64,000 nt of DNA from Gordionus sp. m RMFG-2023. Lineage: Eukaryota > Nematomorpha > Gordioida > Chordodea > Parachordodidae. Under the pieces are notes generated by a model, which did not search any database, was not told where the DNA came from, and saw nothing but the letters and a program-made list of their open reading frames with translations. The DNA is taken from NCBI RefSeq assembly GCF_954871325.1, contig NC_088775.1:73261561-73325560 (forward strand). The letters run 5' to 3'. Shown here piece by piece: positions 47,135 through 58,990 of this stretch (position 1 is the stretch's first letter; the number at the start of each line of letters is the position of its first letter). The translations under genes were made by a program, and so were the position numbers.

Positions 47135-47495
47135 ATGGGGAAAAAATAATATTTATATCTTTTTTCTGTATAAGTTTTATAGTTTTAATATTTTAATATT
47201 ATTTAAATTATATGCTTATACATAAGAGATAAAATTTTCCTTCCCCAAACGCTTATTTTTTAAACGTAAAATCATTACACAAAACATTCGCATGATTTTC
47301 TCTTTATTTATCAAAAAATAAGCAATATTAAATTTGCTTCCCTCTTATATATTTTTTTAAAATAGTTATAATAGATAATTTTTTAACGTAATAAAATAAT
47401 AGTAATTTATTTTTAACGTAGTAAAAAATAATATTAATATTTTTAACATTAAATTTTTTTAACGGAGTCAGATTTTTTTTATAACATATTATAAA
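47135..47495. other. AT-rich spacer
   Basis: No gene. It contains sequence resembling 45000-45120 (AGCAATATTAAATTTGCTTC occurs near 44980 and 47320), a local duplication. Confidence 0.45.
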
Positions 47496-47789
47496 GGGTA
47501 ATTCCATGGCAAATCGACCAGTGATTAAGCCGACATCTCAAAAATGAATGAATCTTGGTAAGTTAGTTAATTATGTTGTAAATGTTAATAAAATCCAAAT
47601 TTTAGAGGGCCAGCTCAACCAGATCCATACACCTTCAAAATTAGAAAATCATGAAATGAGTGATTTTATTAAATCTTTTTTAAAAAATACTTAAGATAAT
47701 GTTAGAAATAATATATCATTATTTAATAAAAATATGTATTGTATTGGTATTAACTAATGTTATTATTTGATTAATTGTGGGGTAATAGA

Positions 47790-48330
47790 AGGATGGTTGG
47801 TCCATGGGGATGTAAAAAAAAATATCCTCAGCATTTCATTCTCTTTAGTACTGTGGCTAACCACCAAAAATCGTCATAAACACATGTTATGAATCCTTTA
47901 ATATCGACAAAAGACAAATTATCAGCATTTTGTTAATTTGATAATTAAATTCAAGGAAAATACAGCATGTATTTCCCGAGTTTCTGGAATGGGGGAAGCT
48001 AAATTGAATATTTCTCGTAGTTTAATCTCTTATAAATTGTATTATTCGTTGGTTATATATATAAAATTTACTGATGGCATGTTTTGTTTTGCAAACTGAT
48101 ATAAATCAAATGGTGTTAAAATGTGTCCAGAACTGGTGAGCTGAAGGCTTGAACGTGCTGTTAATCTTTTCAATGTTCCGCCAAGGCCGTCACATGGACC
48201 TTCTCCATAAAATGTAGCTGAAAAATGCCAATCAGATCTCCCATATAACTTTTTTGGCTACACCAAAATCTGATTCATGATAACACAGATTTATAAATTT
48301 TTTCCTCTTTTTATATTGTGCAGAGCAATA
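47790..48330 (-). pseudogene. Sola-like transposase C-terminal remnant
   Basis: The minus strand reads WHFSATFYGEGPCDGLGG, then TLKRLTARSSLQ and ILTPFDLYQFAKQNMP, matching GGTVKRLVARASLQRP and ILNPLELYNYAKENIN of the first element. Downstream frames are eroded. This shows the conserved GPCDG..GT.KRL.AR.SLQ signature better than the first copy. Confidence 0.7.
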
Positions 48331-49093
48331 ATATATTTCACTTGGCTTTTTTTACTGAATTGATTGGTTAAAAAAATAACGATAGTAGATCCACAACAGT
48401 GTAAGGATATATTATGGTCTCAGGAATTAAAAGGGAAAAATGAAATACGATAAAAATAATAGATATGTTTTTATAATAATATGAATTTAAAATTTTAAAA
48501 AGTTTATTTTACAATATAGCGTCCTAATAGTAGGCCTACAAAAAAACGAATCGAATAATACTATTATTCGTATTCGATTCCAAAATTTTTCTAAAGCTTA
48601 TAAAAAATAAATTATTATTTTCAAAAAAAAATTATAAATAGATGGTAGGTCCAGAATTGGAGTGCTCCACTCGACATTTTCAAAATTTTTGAATTAAAAG
48701 TGGATAATAAATTATTTATTCCCAATATATATAAAAATAAAAACTAGATTAATAAATATTAATTTTTGCCAAAAATATAGAATTGATCAATAAGGTTTTC
48801 CTATATTTTATTTTAAACTTTAATGTTGATTTTCTCATTTTAAACCTTTGCGCAAGTGGACTCCAATTCTAGGCCGACGAGATGTGGATGTTTTAAAATG
48901 ACACTTTTAAGGATTCTTTAAACTAAATGTCATTTAGTATATCAAAATTTAAAAATAATAAACGAAATAAAACCCAATGATTTCATATAATGTTATCCAA
49001 ACAAATTGGACCAAAATACCCGATTTTTAGAATTAGAATTCCTTATAAAAAGTATATAAATTATTTTCAATCTAATATAGAATAGAGTATTTT

Positions 49094-49315
49094 TTGAGAC
49101 CAAAAAATGCTTTGCAGGCCCTTTCCATGTGTAATTTAACTTTAAATTCCCTGCCTAATTCAATTATTTTAGCTACCTTACCAATTAGTTCCTGCACTAA
49201 TGAAAGAACTTTTTCAACTTTAAAAAGGTTAAATACCCATTTAAGAAATGCAACCTGTGAAAAACATTTAAATGGATTAGCCCTATTAAATATTTATAAA
49301 GAGATTTTTAGATAA
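49094..49315 (+). pseudogene. hAT C-terminal dimerisation domain remnant
   Basis: ATLPISSCTNERTFSTLKRL, then NTHLRNATCEKHLNGLALLN, is the classic C-terminal hAT dimerisation block with its S..NERTFS..K motif. No catalytic region is readable upstream in this element, so the rest has decayed or been deleted. Confidence 0.8.
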
Positions 49316-50269
49316 AAATTTGATTTTAGATGAATTAATAAAATCTCAGAGAAAATTACACCTCTCTTTATAAATTCAAATCAAAAAATTACAATATGCT
49401 TATATTGGTTTTAATATTTAATATTTATAATCAAATTTTTTCGTAAAATGAATTCTTTATAACATTATTTAATTTTTGTATTAATTCTTAAAATTTAGGC
49501 AATTAATACTATTTTTAATCAAAGTACTGTATATTATTTATTGAATAAGAATTATTTATATTTTATGTAATTATTAAATTACATTTTATTAAAATAGTTT
49601 TTATATAATAAAATTTTTAATATTATAATCTGTATAAAATATTTACATTTTGAAATTTATTTAAATAATAAAAATAAATACATTATTAAATAAAGGTATG
49701 CTAAAGTATTTATATAATAAATAAAATATATAATGAAATACTCTCTAAAATTTTCTTATATGCAAATATTTAAAATAATTTTAACATAGCCTAAGATATA
49801 AGCAATTGAGTGTTTATAAAAAATTATACCCCAAAATTTTTTAATCCCCCCCCCCCCCCATGAGAAAATCTTTGCTTCACCACTGCAATTAAAATTTAGA
49901 ACATTAGTAATTCTTTCAAATCAATCCTTTCTTATTTTGAGAATTTTATATTCATTTTGTAGTATATATATTATATACCAATGAGTTAAAAGTGAATATA
50001 AAATTTTTAAGATGTAATATCATTTTATTAGAGGTGATTATGACAATATAATTAAAAGTAAGGATGAAGATTTCATATGGTAGTGATCATGATATACAAT
50101 CTTAATTAGATGAACAAAATATGTTAGTTGAAAGTCTATAGACTAAAATAATATTTTGTTAAATATGTAATCATTTATCAAAATATATTTATCTTTATAA
50201 TTTGCTAAAAATAAGGTTACTAAATGGAAAAAGGATTTCCCTAACCAAAGAATAAGAACTAGTTAACTA

Positions 50270-50481
50270 CTGTTGTTAAAAAGCCCTACTTGGGTCGATT
50301 TTTTCAAAACGGCCCAGATAAGATTTTAGCTAAAATAAAGCATCGAGATTTGGCAAATAGATGTCAGATCATTTCTGCCAACTATGAGCAAAATCTTTAG
50401 GCTTATGTTAGGTTATTTTGGTTATAATCTTAATTGGGCCGTTTTTTAAAATCGACCCAAATCGGGCTTTTTAACAACACT
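50270..50481. mobile_element. MITE family copy 4
   Basis: TGTTGTTAAAAAGCCC, TTGGGTCGATTTTTTC and the mirrored GACCCAAATCGGGC, TTTTTAACAACACT. A diverged subfamily in which the GGCTCG core is replaced by AAGCCC. Third layer of nesting. Confidence 0.75.
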
Positions 50482-51638
50482 AGTCAACAAAATTTAGTTA
50501 TTCATCTGCCAGGAGTTTAAGAATAGGGGAGAGGCTGACATTTCAGAAAAATGTTTTGACTTGTTCATAACACAATGTTAAAAGAAACCATTAAAATAAA
50601 ATAATTATTAGTTTACATTGTTGAAGCGTTTACCTTTCCATTAAACTTATCAGAAAATAACTTATGAATTGATTTATGAATATATAAAAAATAGTAAATA
50701 AAATTAAGTAAAAAGAAATAACCACTAGGAAAATTTAATTACTTCGTTTTTATTATTTACTTACGATTTACGAATATTAACGAAAAAAATATAAAATATT
50801 TATGAAAAATTAGGAATATTTATAAATAAATCATTTCGAATAATACAAATATTTCGAATCAAATAATAAAAAGTTTACTATTTGACAAATTTTTTCTCAA
50901 ATCGAATAATTGTACTATTAGTATTCGTAAAATACGAATCGAATTGAATTTCGAATAACAAATAATTCGTTTTAGGCCTACTAATAATAATCATATCTGT
51001 ATGGGCTGCCTGCTTACATATCTCCCAGGACACTATATTGGTTATACCAATTGATTTTTTTATTTTAATCCCAATACAATTTATATTTTTATTAAAAATA
51101 TTATATTATATTATAATGATTAATGTCATCTACATCTATACAAATAAAATTAAAAAAACAAAAATGGTCATCGAGATTTTTTAATAAATAGTTTAATATA
51201 GTACTAAGCATTTTTAGAGAATATTAACACCAAAAATATTCCTTTCTAACAATGTTAATTTGTTATTTATAGCAGGGAATTTTTTAATTTTTTTTCGATA
51301 TTTTCCAATGTAAAAATTTTAAGGGCTATAAAATGATATATAATTTGTAACTTATCTTAAGTATTTTTTTAAAAAAATAAGATTTAAGAAATCAAGCATT
51401 GCGCGATTTTCGACTTTGAAGGCGTATATCTTCTGATGCCAAGTTCCATTCATTTTAAAGATGGTCATCCAAAAATCTCTTTTTTTTTGGTCAATTTGAT
51501 GTGGAATGACCCAAAGATTATATTAAGTTTATTTAAGAATTTTGTAGGAAAAATTTCAAGGGAAGCAATGCTTCCCTTGCTTCTATTGAAACTTCATCAA
51601 TGCCTTATAATTTTAAAAGTATCACTAATACTGTTTGT

Positions 51639-51715
51639 AGTGTTGTTAAAAAGCCAGATTCAGGTCGATTTAAAAAATGATCCAATTAAGATTTTAGCTA
51701 AAATAATATTATGTA
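51639..51715. mobile_element. MITE family copy 5, left half only
   Basis: AGTGTTGTTAAAAAGCCAG, GGTCGATTTAAAAAATG and TTAAGATTTTAGCTAAAATA match the left half of the copy at 50270. The right half is absent. Confidence 0.7.
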
Positions 51716-51977
51716 ATTGTTTGATACAAATAAAATATATTAAATACAGTATTAGAGTATTACAACTGTTATCTCCGGTTCAAAGCCATAAAGATGTTTC
51801 GGCTCAGTAAAAGTTTGAAAAAATGACATAAACCAGAAGTTGGCTCAGAACTTTGGTTATTATGCCCTAATTATATTTAATATAAAAACAATATTAAATA
51901 ATATTTTAAGCAAATTTTTAACAAATAATAAGCCAAATATTGATTATAGTTTATTTTCTAATAAGATATTAACTTAC

Positions 51978-52946
51978 ATTCTAATATATTTCCAGGAAAA
52001 TGATTTGAGCCAGTTGTCACATTTCTTAAGCTTTTAAAAAAGGTATCTATATATCTCGGTTTCAAAGTTAATTTATCCCATTCATTATTTGATAAAGGTA
52101 TACAATTATTTTTATTTAATGATAGACTGATATCTAAAAATTCTTCATAAAATATATTAAAATTGAATTGATGATAAGTATAAAATGCACATTTGTCAAA
52201 TATTAGTTCAATCAATTTATTTTGCATCAATAAACTATCTGCATGTTTATTACCAGATCGTTCAGCATACTTCATAAAAAATAATATATTATCCTCAATA
52301 TCTTTAGAAAAATATGTCATAAATATCTTTTTTGAATTATGATATATCCTTATATAGGATTCAAAATACTTGAAAAATAAATTTAACAATTTAAGTATTA
52401 AATTGTCATTAATTATAGTAATGTTTTTCATATGTTCTGTTTTAAAATGTTGTAAAATCCAAAAATTTGATAATATCAATTTAAATGTATTAAAATAATA
52501 TGGTAGATTGTATAAGTAATTTTCTTTTATATAAATGTTCCATATCAAACAATGTATCTTGATCAATAGTTCAAGACTATATATGTTTTCAAACATTACA
52601 TTATTAATACTTATTTTAGAAAAGGCTAACTTATGTCCTTTCAAGCAATATAAAATTATCTAGAAATAAAATGAGTATATATAAATTTCATAATGTATAT
52701 TTTACACGTGAAAGGTTAGAATCTTCTATAAAATATGCAAAATCACCCTGACTTTCCAAAATATGATTATTCAAAATATTTAGTATATGTTCCCATGTTT
52801 GATTATTCGATATTAAAAAATTAACATCATATCTGGATAAATAAAAATTTTATTAATTAATGCAATAAAATGTTTTACTTATCTAGATTCTTTAATTCCA
52901 GTTTCCTAACACTTGAACAAAATATCTCGACATAAGTGCTTTTCAT
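51978..52946 (-). CDS. Spliced host gene, 5' part, unknown function
   Basis: Three exons with matching phases: 52946-52879 (MKSTYVEIFCSSVRKLE), 52832-52706 and 52659-51978, separated by two 46-bp introns with GTAAAA donors and CAG/TAG acceptors. The last exon ends at a textbook GTAAGT donor, so the gene continues downstream. About 292 codons are open without a stop. The protein is rich in I, L, N, Y and F, mostly helical, with no known motif. Strand, style and amino-acid character match the exons at 40491-34224. They may be one gene whose ~11.5 kb intron filled with transposons, but the phases do not join directly (this exon leaves one base, the exon at 40491 needs two), so at least one exon between is missing from my model, or they are two genes. 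Confidence 0.65.
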
Positions 52947-53159
52947 TTTTTGGTTGATTTTTTTAAATAAATGAATGTATGAACAAAGGTAATATTCTAT
53001 GTTTTTGTTAAAAGTATAATTTGAAATTTAAAGAATTGTTAGATAAAAATAAAATTTTGAAATGCATAAGTATAAAAACGCATAATTATTTTGAAATTAG
53101 ATATGTTTCTCAATTAGGTATTTGATTTGCAATAGCAGTAATATTAATATTATAGGTTA

Positions 53160-56000
53160 TAGGAGAGATATAAATAAAATAAGAATATGAAAACAAATAG
53201 AAATAAAAAAAATGAAAAATTTGGTAAATTTAAAAAAGTAGAAAAATTATTTAATAAAATGAGTGATATGAAAAGCAACGAAGAAAAAAATGGAATATTA
53301 AAAACAAATAACTTTAGCGATTCTGAAAAAGAAAATTTGGAATAATTATTAATCAACCCGATATCATTAGAAATTCTGAAAAAGAAAAATATGAAATTGA
53401 AAAGGAAAATAAAAATCTGAGATTTGAAAATGATATAATTGAAATAATATATGTGTTAAAAGGTATGGTAATAAAAGAAAAAGAAATTGAAGATCTTAAG
53501 AAAAAGAAATTGAAAGAGAAATTTTAGAAAGCAAAAATAGAGAAAAAGGGAATGCTTAGAAAGTTGAAGAAATGGGAGAAGAAATTAGGGAATTTCACGA
53601 GGCAAATCAAAGATATAATGTAAATAATTATAGAAACCAAGGAGAAAAAGGGAAAATAGAAGAGGTTGGTCAATTGGAACAGGATCAAATGGAACATGTT
53701 TTACATGTGGGAAATATGGCCACATAAGCAGAGACTGTAAGGAAAAAATAAATCAAAAGCATCATCGAATGAAGCGTGTTATATATGTGGAAAATTTGGC
53801 CACATAAGAAGGGATAGCAATGAAAAGAAAAACCAAAATGTTACCGAAAGTATGTAAAAGATGTGGAAATAAAGGATATAATGCAAATGAATGTTATGTT
53901 CTGTTCCGGTATATAAGCTGTTAGGTGAAAAACAAAAAATTGCGGTTTCTTGTGAACATTGTGGTATATTTTGGACATACTCAAGATAAATGTTATAAAA
54001 ATGAACAAGGACATTCCAAACCATTTCCAGCTGTGGAATATGTAAAAAATGAGTGGAAAAGTACATATTAAAGAAATAATTTTGAGAGTGTCACATGCTT
54101 CAAATGTCGAGAAATTGGACATTTTGCTAAAGATTGTGAAGTGGGATGACTGTATAATGGAAAGGGTAGTGTATTGGGGAATTTCCCGTCAGAAGCAAAT
54201 AAATAATATTATAAATAGGAGTTATACGGAAAAGGAAAGGAGTAGGGGTTTAATACACAAAGTTAGTGAAATCGGCGTAGACGAAATAAATCTGAGAAAT
54301 GGTATGAGCCTATGAGGGATGATGTAATTGTGGAAAGTAATAAAATAAATCTGGAATGGGATAAAAAGTTAGAGTAGTGAAAAAATAATTTTAAGGGAAG
54401 TGAAAAATAATTTAAAGGAAATCAAGATTGTAAGTGATATAAATACAAAATTGATGGTAGAAAATGATATGAATTTCGATTCGTTTCCAAGGGTAAAGGT
54501 GACCGTCGGAAATAATGAAATAGTGATGTGATTAGATACGGAGCGACGATCTCAGTTATGAGTTGGTAAGTAAATTGTGGCCATATATAGGAATAATAAA
54601 AAATAAAATGACGGTGAAACATTTGATGGATCTGATATGGTAGTTTTAAGGAGAGTTACCATACCAGTGGTGGTGAAGGATACAATTCATTTTTTAGATT
54701 TATGGGTTTTAGAGAAGGAAGTGGAAACGGTAGTAGGGTGGAATTCAGCGTCTACATGACAGGATTTTCACTGGATGCGAACCCCACTAAAAAACCTTTG
54801 TCTACCCCCTCCCCTAAAAAAATCCTGCCGCATTCGGCGGCCGTGTCTCTTTATTATTATTTTCACCTATTTATTTATTGATACTCGTTTCAAAGAATTT
54901 ATAAAGAATAACTTAAATTAATCTATCTCTACTACCAACTATCGATATTTTGTGAATATAAAGAATTTATTTTTTAGATAATAAATTCAAATAAAACCTA
55001 CATTATTTACAATGAATTAATTATTATGGCATTATGAGCGTGCTGAAATATCTAAACCTTTTAAATTACATTTAAAAGGATAGTTTATTTTGTGTATGAT
55101 TGGTTGCAATATATAGATTTGGTCGATGAATTGTATTATAATAATACTATAATAAAAGTATTAATTTTTACAGCAATAAATTTTGTCTTATTTCATCTCA
55201 AAATTTAATAGATAACCCCCCAAAAAATTTATCCTACCCCCATTAAAGCAGCTTACCACCTACCCCCTCAAAGAATAAAATGCAAACTGTTCCTACCCCT
55301 CCCGCTCATGTAGACGCTGGTGGAATTGGATATTGAATAATGGACCTCCTAATAATTTATGGAATATTTTTGGGAAGATTTGAAAGTTAAAATATAATGC
55401 CAGAATAAAGTAAAGAAACGTATAATCAGGAAGAAATTAATACGGGAAATGAAAAGTTGCATCAGGTGGCATAGATATAAATGTGGGATTGAGTAAGGAT
55501 TTGGCAAAGATTTTAAATGTGATAAATATAGATAAAAATAGGAGAAACGAAAGTAAGGAGGTAGTGGAGGGGAAGAATAATAGTAGCGGGGAAAGCAATT
55601 TGGTTGGTAGAAATGGGAAAGAAGTATATTAAAGAAATATTGGATGTTGTGAAGATATTGAGAGGAGAAAATAATACAAGAAAATATTTAGAATAATCAG
55701 TCGGAAGAAATAAAAGTTGAAGGAGACAAATGACCGGTGTTGGAAATTATACCAGCTAAATTAGTAAGGAAAAAATTTGAGGGCAATGTAATAGTGGAAG
55801 AAATTGAAATAAATCAAAATTTGACGGATAAGTAGTGATGGACTTGAAAAAATAGTTATGGGAAAATTTATGATAAAAAAGTAGGTCGTTTGGTGAATTA
55901 TGATGTGGATACACGTTTAAAAGAGATTGGAGGATAATAGTGAGGACACAAAGCATCGAGATCAATTGAGGGCAAGAAGGATCTCACAACAAAATTTTAT
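53160..56000 (+). mobile_element. Fossil LTR-retroelement fragment (gag zinc knuckles and protease-like region)
   Basis: A fossil of the gag-pol type. Parts seen: a charged, lysine/glutamate-rich stretch to about 53640; five CCHC zinc-knuckle-like units between about 53690 and 54140; and a retropepsin-like region from about 54480, interrupted by a 574-bp MITE at 54746-55319. I see no reverse transcriptase, integrase or LTRs. The element is broken with many lesions (well over ten). It looks old, older than the MITE within it. Confidence 0.65.
54746..55319. mobile_element. MITE with 8-bp duplication inside the LTR fossil
   Basis: CAGCGTCTACATGA at 54746 and its inverse ending at 55319 are flanked by identical GTGGAATT (54738-54745 and 55320-55327). 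The 574-bp length without coding and the 8-bp duplication indicate a hAT-type non-autonomous element. Related sequence: CAGCGTTACATGA at about 62183 and the CCTACCCC block at 56740-56910. Confidence 0.9.
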
Positions 56001-56484
56001 TTACATCCTTTCAGGCCTATTTATGCTAGAAAAAACAATTTAATCTCTAATTCTTACAAATAATCAATCGGCAATTGAAAAGCTTTTTAGGACATTCCAT
56101 TAGGAGTGATCATTGAATGAGAAGAAAATAATATAATCTAGGAATCTTCAATAACTTTGGATGTTCGCTAATTATTAAATAAAGAATATAGTTAAAATTT
56201 ATTTACCTATCGAAAATCTTATTTTTAATAATATTATTTAAAGTATTTTGCTAAAATTTTAAATGATTTATTATATTTTTACTGAAATTTATTATTAAAA
56301 TTAATCATATATGTTATCCTCTATACTTTTAGAAAATTGACAAATAAGAATAATATTAATATTTTACGTGTGAAATTGTAAAATATAATGGTAAAAAAAA
56401 TTAATAAGAAAGCTTAAAATTTAAAAAGAAAAAATTTATAGTTTTTTATTATTTGTTAATAGACAGATCAATCGTATCAATTAA
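56000..56484. other. AT-rich spacer
   Basis: No recognisable gene or repeat. Confidence 0.35.
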
Positions 56485-56697
56485 TATTGTTAAACGGCTC
56501 GTTTTGAGCCAATTTTCAAAAACGGCTAACTCAATATTTTTGCCAGAAAAATATTGACTAAGCCTCGAAATTTCGATACTATATGTCTAGACCTGCTCCT
56601 TCTATGAGCAAAATTTTCAGGCTTGCATAATATTTTTCTGGATAAAAAACTTAGCCGTTTTTAAAAATCGGCTCAAAACGAGCCGTTTAACAACACT
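56485..56697. mobile_element. MITE family copy 6
   Basis: ATTGTTAAACGGCTCG, TTTTGAGCC and the mirrored CGAGCCGTTTAACAACACT. Nearly the same as the copy at 46500. Confidence 0.85.
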
Positions 56698-56719
56698 AAT
56701 CAATTATTGAATTTAAAAA

Positions 56720-56915
56720 GAATATAAATCAAGTCAAAACTACAGCCCAAAAATCAATACGTACCACTAAAAATTAATGCCTACCCCATCAAAAAATTAC
56801 GTAGCCCCAAAAATCCATACCTACCCTCAAAATTCCAATATATTTTGGAGACATTTGTCTCCTACCCCCCCCCCCCCCCTTCCCCCCCCCCTCCCCCCGG
56901 CCATGTAGGGTAAAT
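56720..56915. repeat. C-rich end of a CAGCGTCTACATGA-type element
   Basis: Repeated CCTACCCC(T/A)CAAAAA-like phrases and two long poly-C runs ending GGCCATGTAGGGTA, similar to the CCTACCCCTCCC...CATGTAGACGCTG end at 55290-55319. Confidence 0.4.
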
Positions 56916-57880
56916 AATAATTATCTGAGTTATGAAAAGTAAGTTGAAATTTAAAAAACAATTGGAAATTGAAAAAAAAACAACGGAAAATAGCGGAAAG
57001 GTCGAAAAAAAAATCAAAGTACTTCGTGATTACATGTCGATACACGTTGATATTTTTAGTGATATTGTAGGAACGTAAAAGATAGAAATATATATAAGTT
57101 GAAAAGTTGGAAATTTAATTGATTAAATTGATACGTACATGGCAAAAGTTAAGTAATAAAATATGTAGAGAAAAAAAAGAAGGAGAACACATGGGTTGAT
57201 TAAAATGTTGTAATATGAAAATGAATTATATAGAGAAATTAAATTCGGTGTTTAAAAAAAAAGTAATTAATTACAGTGAATCGGTAAAAAGCAAGAAATA
57301 GTAAAGATTTAAAAATAAAAAGAGTGTGTAGTAATAGTTTATAAAAAAGGGGGTTAAAAGATAAAATTTTGCGTTTCAAGGAAAAGTGATAGTAATGAAT
57401 TATAAGAAGTTGGGCTGGGGTGAATTATGATAGATTCGTTTTTAAAGATAAAAATTAGAGATATAGTAAAAGTTATAGAAGAGGAAAGGATTAAGAAATA
57501 TATTTTGAGTAAAAACAATTAATTAAGGAAAACAGTAAAATAAAAAATAAATTTTGTATTAAAAAGAAAAGTAATTAATTAATTAGGAGAATTAGTAAAA
57601 CTTAAAAAAAATATATAGTAGAAAAAGGGAGTCAAAAACTTTGGAAATTTAAGGAATATTAAAGGAAATTGTTTTATGAGAGAGCAACTGGGAGGTGTTG
57701 ATTAAATTGTATGTCAATAGAAAATAATAAATATAGAGTATGTGTTTGAATAATAAAAATAAATGAATGTTGTGATATATAAAATTTTTATTTTGTGTTG
57801 AAAAATTAAGTAAAATTATAAAAGTGAAATTTTTAAAAAAATTTTAAGTTGTATTTATATGGAAACTTTTTATATTAAAT
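56916..57880. other. Purine-rich AT stretch without genes
   Basis: The plus strand is strongly A/G-biased, like the LTR-fossil region at 53.2-55.9 kb, but no motif of that element is recognisable. It may be a further eroded part of it. Confidence 0.3.
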
Positions 57881-58035
57881 CCGGGTCCAATATAATCCAG
57901 TTAATACCATAAGCATGCAAAATCCTCTGGCAGACAAATGGCATGACTGCTGGATTCAGCAGCAAGGGGACATTGGAGATGAAGGAAATCAATTTGAGAT
58001 TTCTGCCTAGTCCTCTTAAAGGTATATGTGCATAT

Positions 58036-58180
58036 AGTGTTATAATGATTTAATGAAACATGTTGACGATTAAATTAAAACCCATCCATATAAAAAATAA
58101 TTTGTGCATTGTCTATATTTTAATTATTTGGATAGGTTTTGATTTAATCGTCAATATGTTTCATTAAATCATCACAGCAC
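58036..58180. repeat. Hairpin with ~50-bp arms
   Basis: The left arm 58036-58086 contains GATTTAATGAAACATGTTGA and the right arm 58130-58180 contains its reverse complement TCAATATGTTTCATTAAATC, with GTTATAATG/CATCACAGCAC and AAAACCCATCC/GGATAGGTTTT extending it. The loop is ~43 bp. Long, nearly perfect and in otherwise unique sequence. Confidence 0.85.
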
Positions 58181-58189
58181 TGTATTTCT

Positions 58190-58990
58190 CAGTGGCAAAA
58201 AAAGGTGTTTTCTATTTTGAAGTTTTTTTTTCTGCAGAAATAGAGAAGTTTCTTGCTGTTCACGCAATTTGGTTGTTGTATGGTAGCATACCCGGTGACA
58301 TTACTGCTATCATATTCTGCTTCTTTACCAATTTACTTGTTTAGATCATCTTGAATTATTATATTTTATAAACACAGTAGGAAGTGAATCGTATTTATCA
58401 TTATATCTATGAAGCCTGATCTTTCACTCCTATTAAGTGGGACATAGAAATTTGTTTTACTGTGGGTCTAAAATTAGTGTTCAAATAGAAAAGACCGCAT
58501 CTTTCAGATATGGGCACGAATTTTATGGTGTATTTAGGTATTCGTTTATTTATAAGGAATTCTATCCCCGATCAGCTGTTGGAAGTGGTACCTGAGCAAA
58601 AAATTATTTTATAATCATTAAAGTATGCAGTGTTATTTCCTGGACAGTTGGTTTACTGAATACCTATAATGTCTATTTTCTCACTTTTAAAATCCTTAAG
58701 AGAACCGTTAGGTTGTTTTTCATTTCATTCTAATTTAGGGACGCCATTTGTAACTTACCTGTGAATTTGTTCCCCATTTGGTTATACTAATTTGAAACCA
58801 AGAAAAATTTTACAAGGATTCAGGTGATGTTGGAAAGAATTTTATTTGGTTTAGATTAAAGATTTGAAATAAAAAATTATAGTAAAGGAAAAATTAATTT
58901 AAAAGAATTTAATTCCGGCTTTTATAACAAAATTATTTTGAATCGTAAACAGTTGAGACATTTTTTTAAAAAACGTATGAAGACAACCAA
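58190..58990. other. No gene recognised
   Basis: Slightly less AT-rich than the flanks. No open frame above background and no match to the LINE 3' regions that I can see. Confidence 0.3.

Larger units (their letters stand above)
48528..50983 (+). mobile_element. hAT-like element nested in the second Sola-like element
   Basis: Ends TAGTAGGCCTACAAAAAAACG and, inverted, TAGTAGGCCTAAAACGAATT; both subterminal regions are full of ATTCGAATTCG/ATTCGTATTCGA blocks. A plus-strand remnant of a hAT dimerisation domain is at 49094-49315. The target duplication is not evident. Confidence 0.65.
47496..51512 (-). mobile_element. Second Sola-like element, degraded, with nested insertions
   Basis: Ends GGGTAATTCCATGGCAAAT at 47496 and, inverted, GGGTCATTCCACATCAAAT at 51512. 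The inverted arms share CTTGG, CGCCTTCAAA/CACCTTCAAA and TTTTTTAAAAAATACTTAAG over roughly 200 bp. Inside the left part, minus strand near 48250-47790, is the C-terminal part of the same transposase family as at 7.6-9.9 kb (GEGPCDGLGGTLKRLTARSS). The rest of the gene is lost or displaced by the insertion 48528-50983. No clear target duplication remains. Confidence 0.72.

Noticed and set aside
53779-54622. Minus-strand frames of 60-95 residues
   Set aside because: They are the reverse of the zinc-knuckle and protease-like region, with F/I/H-rich shadow composition.
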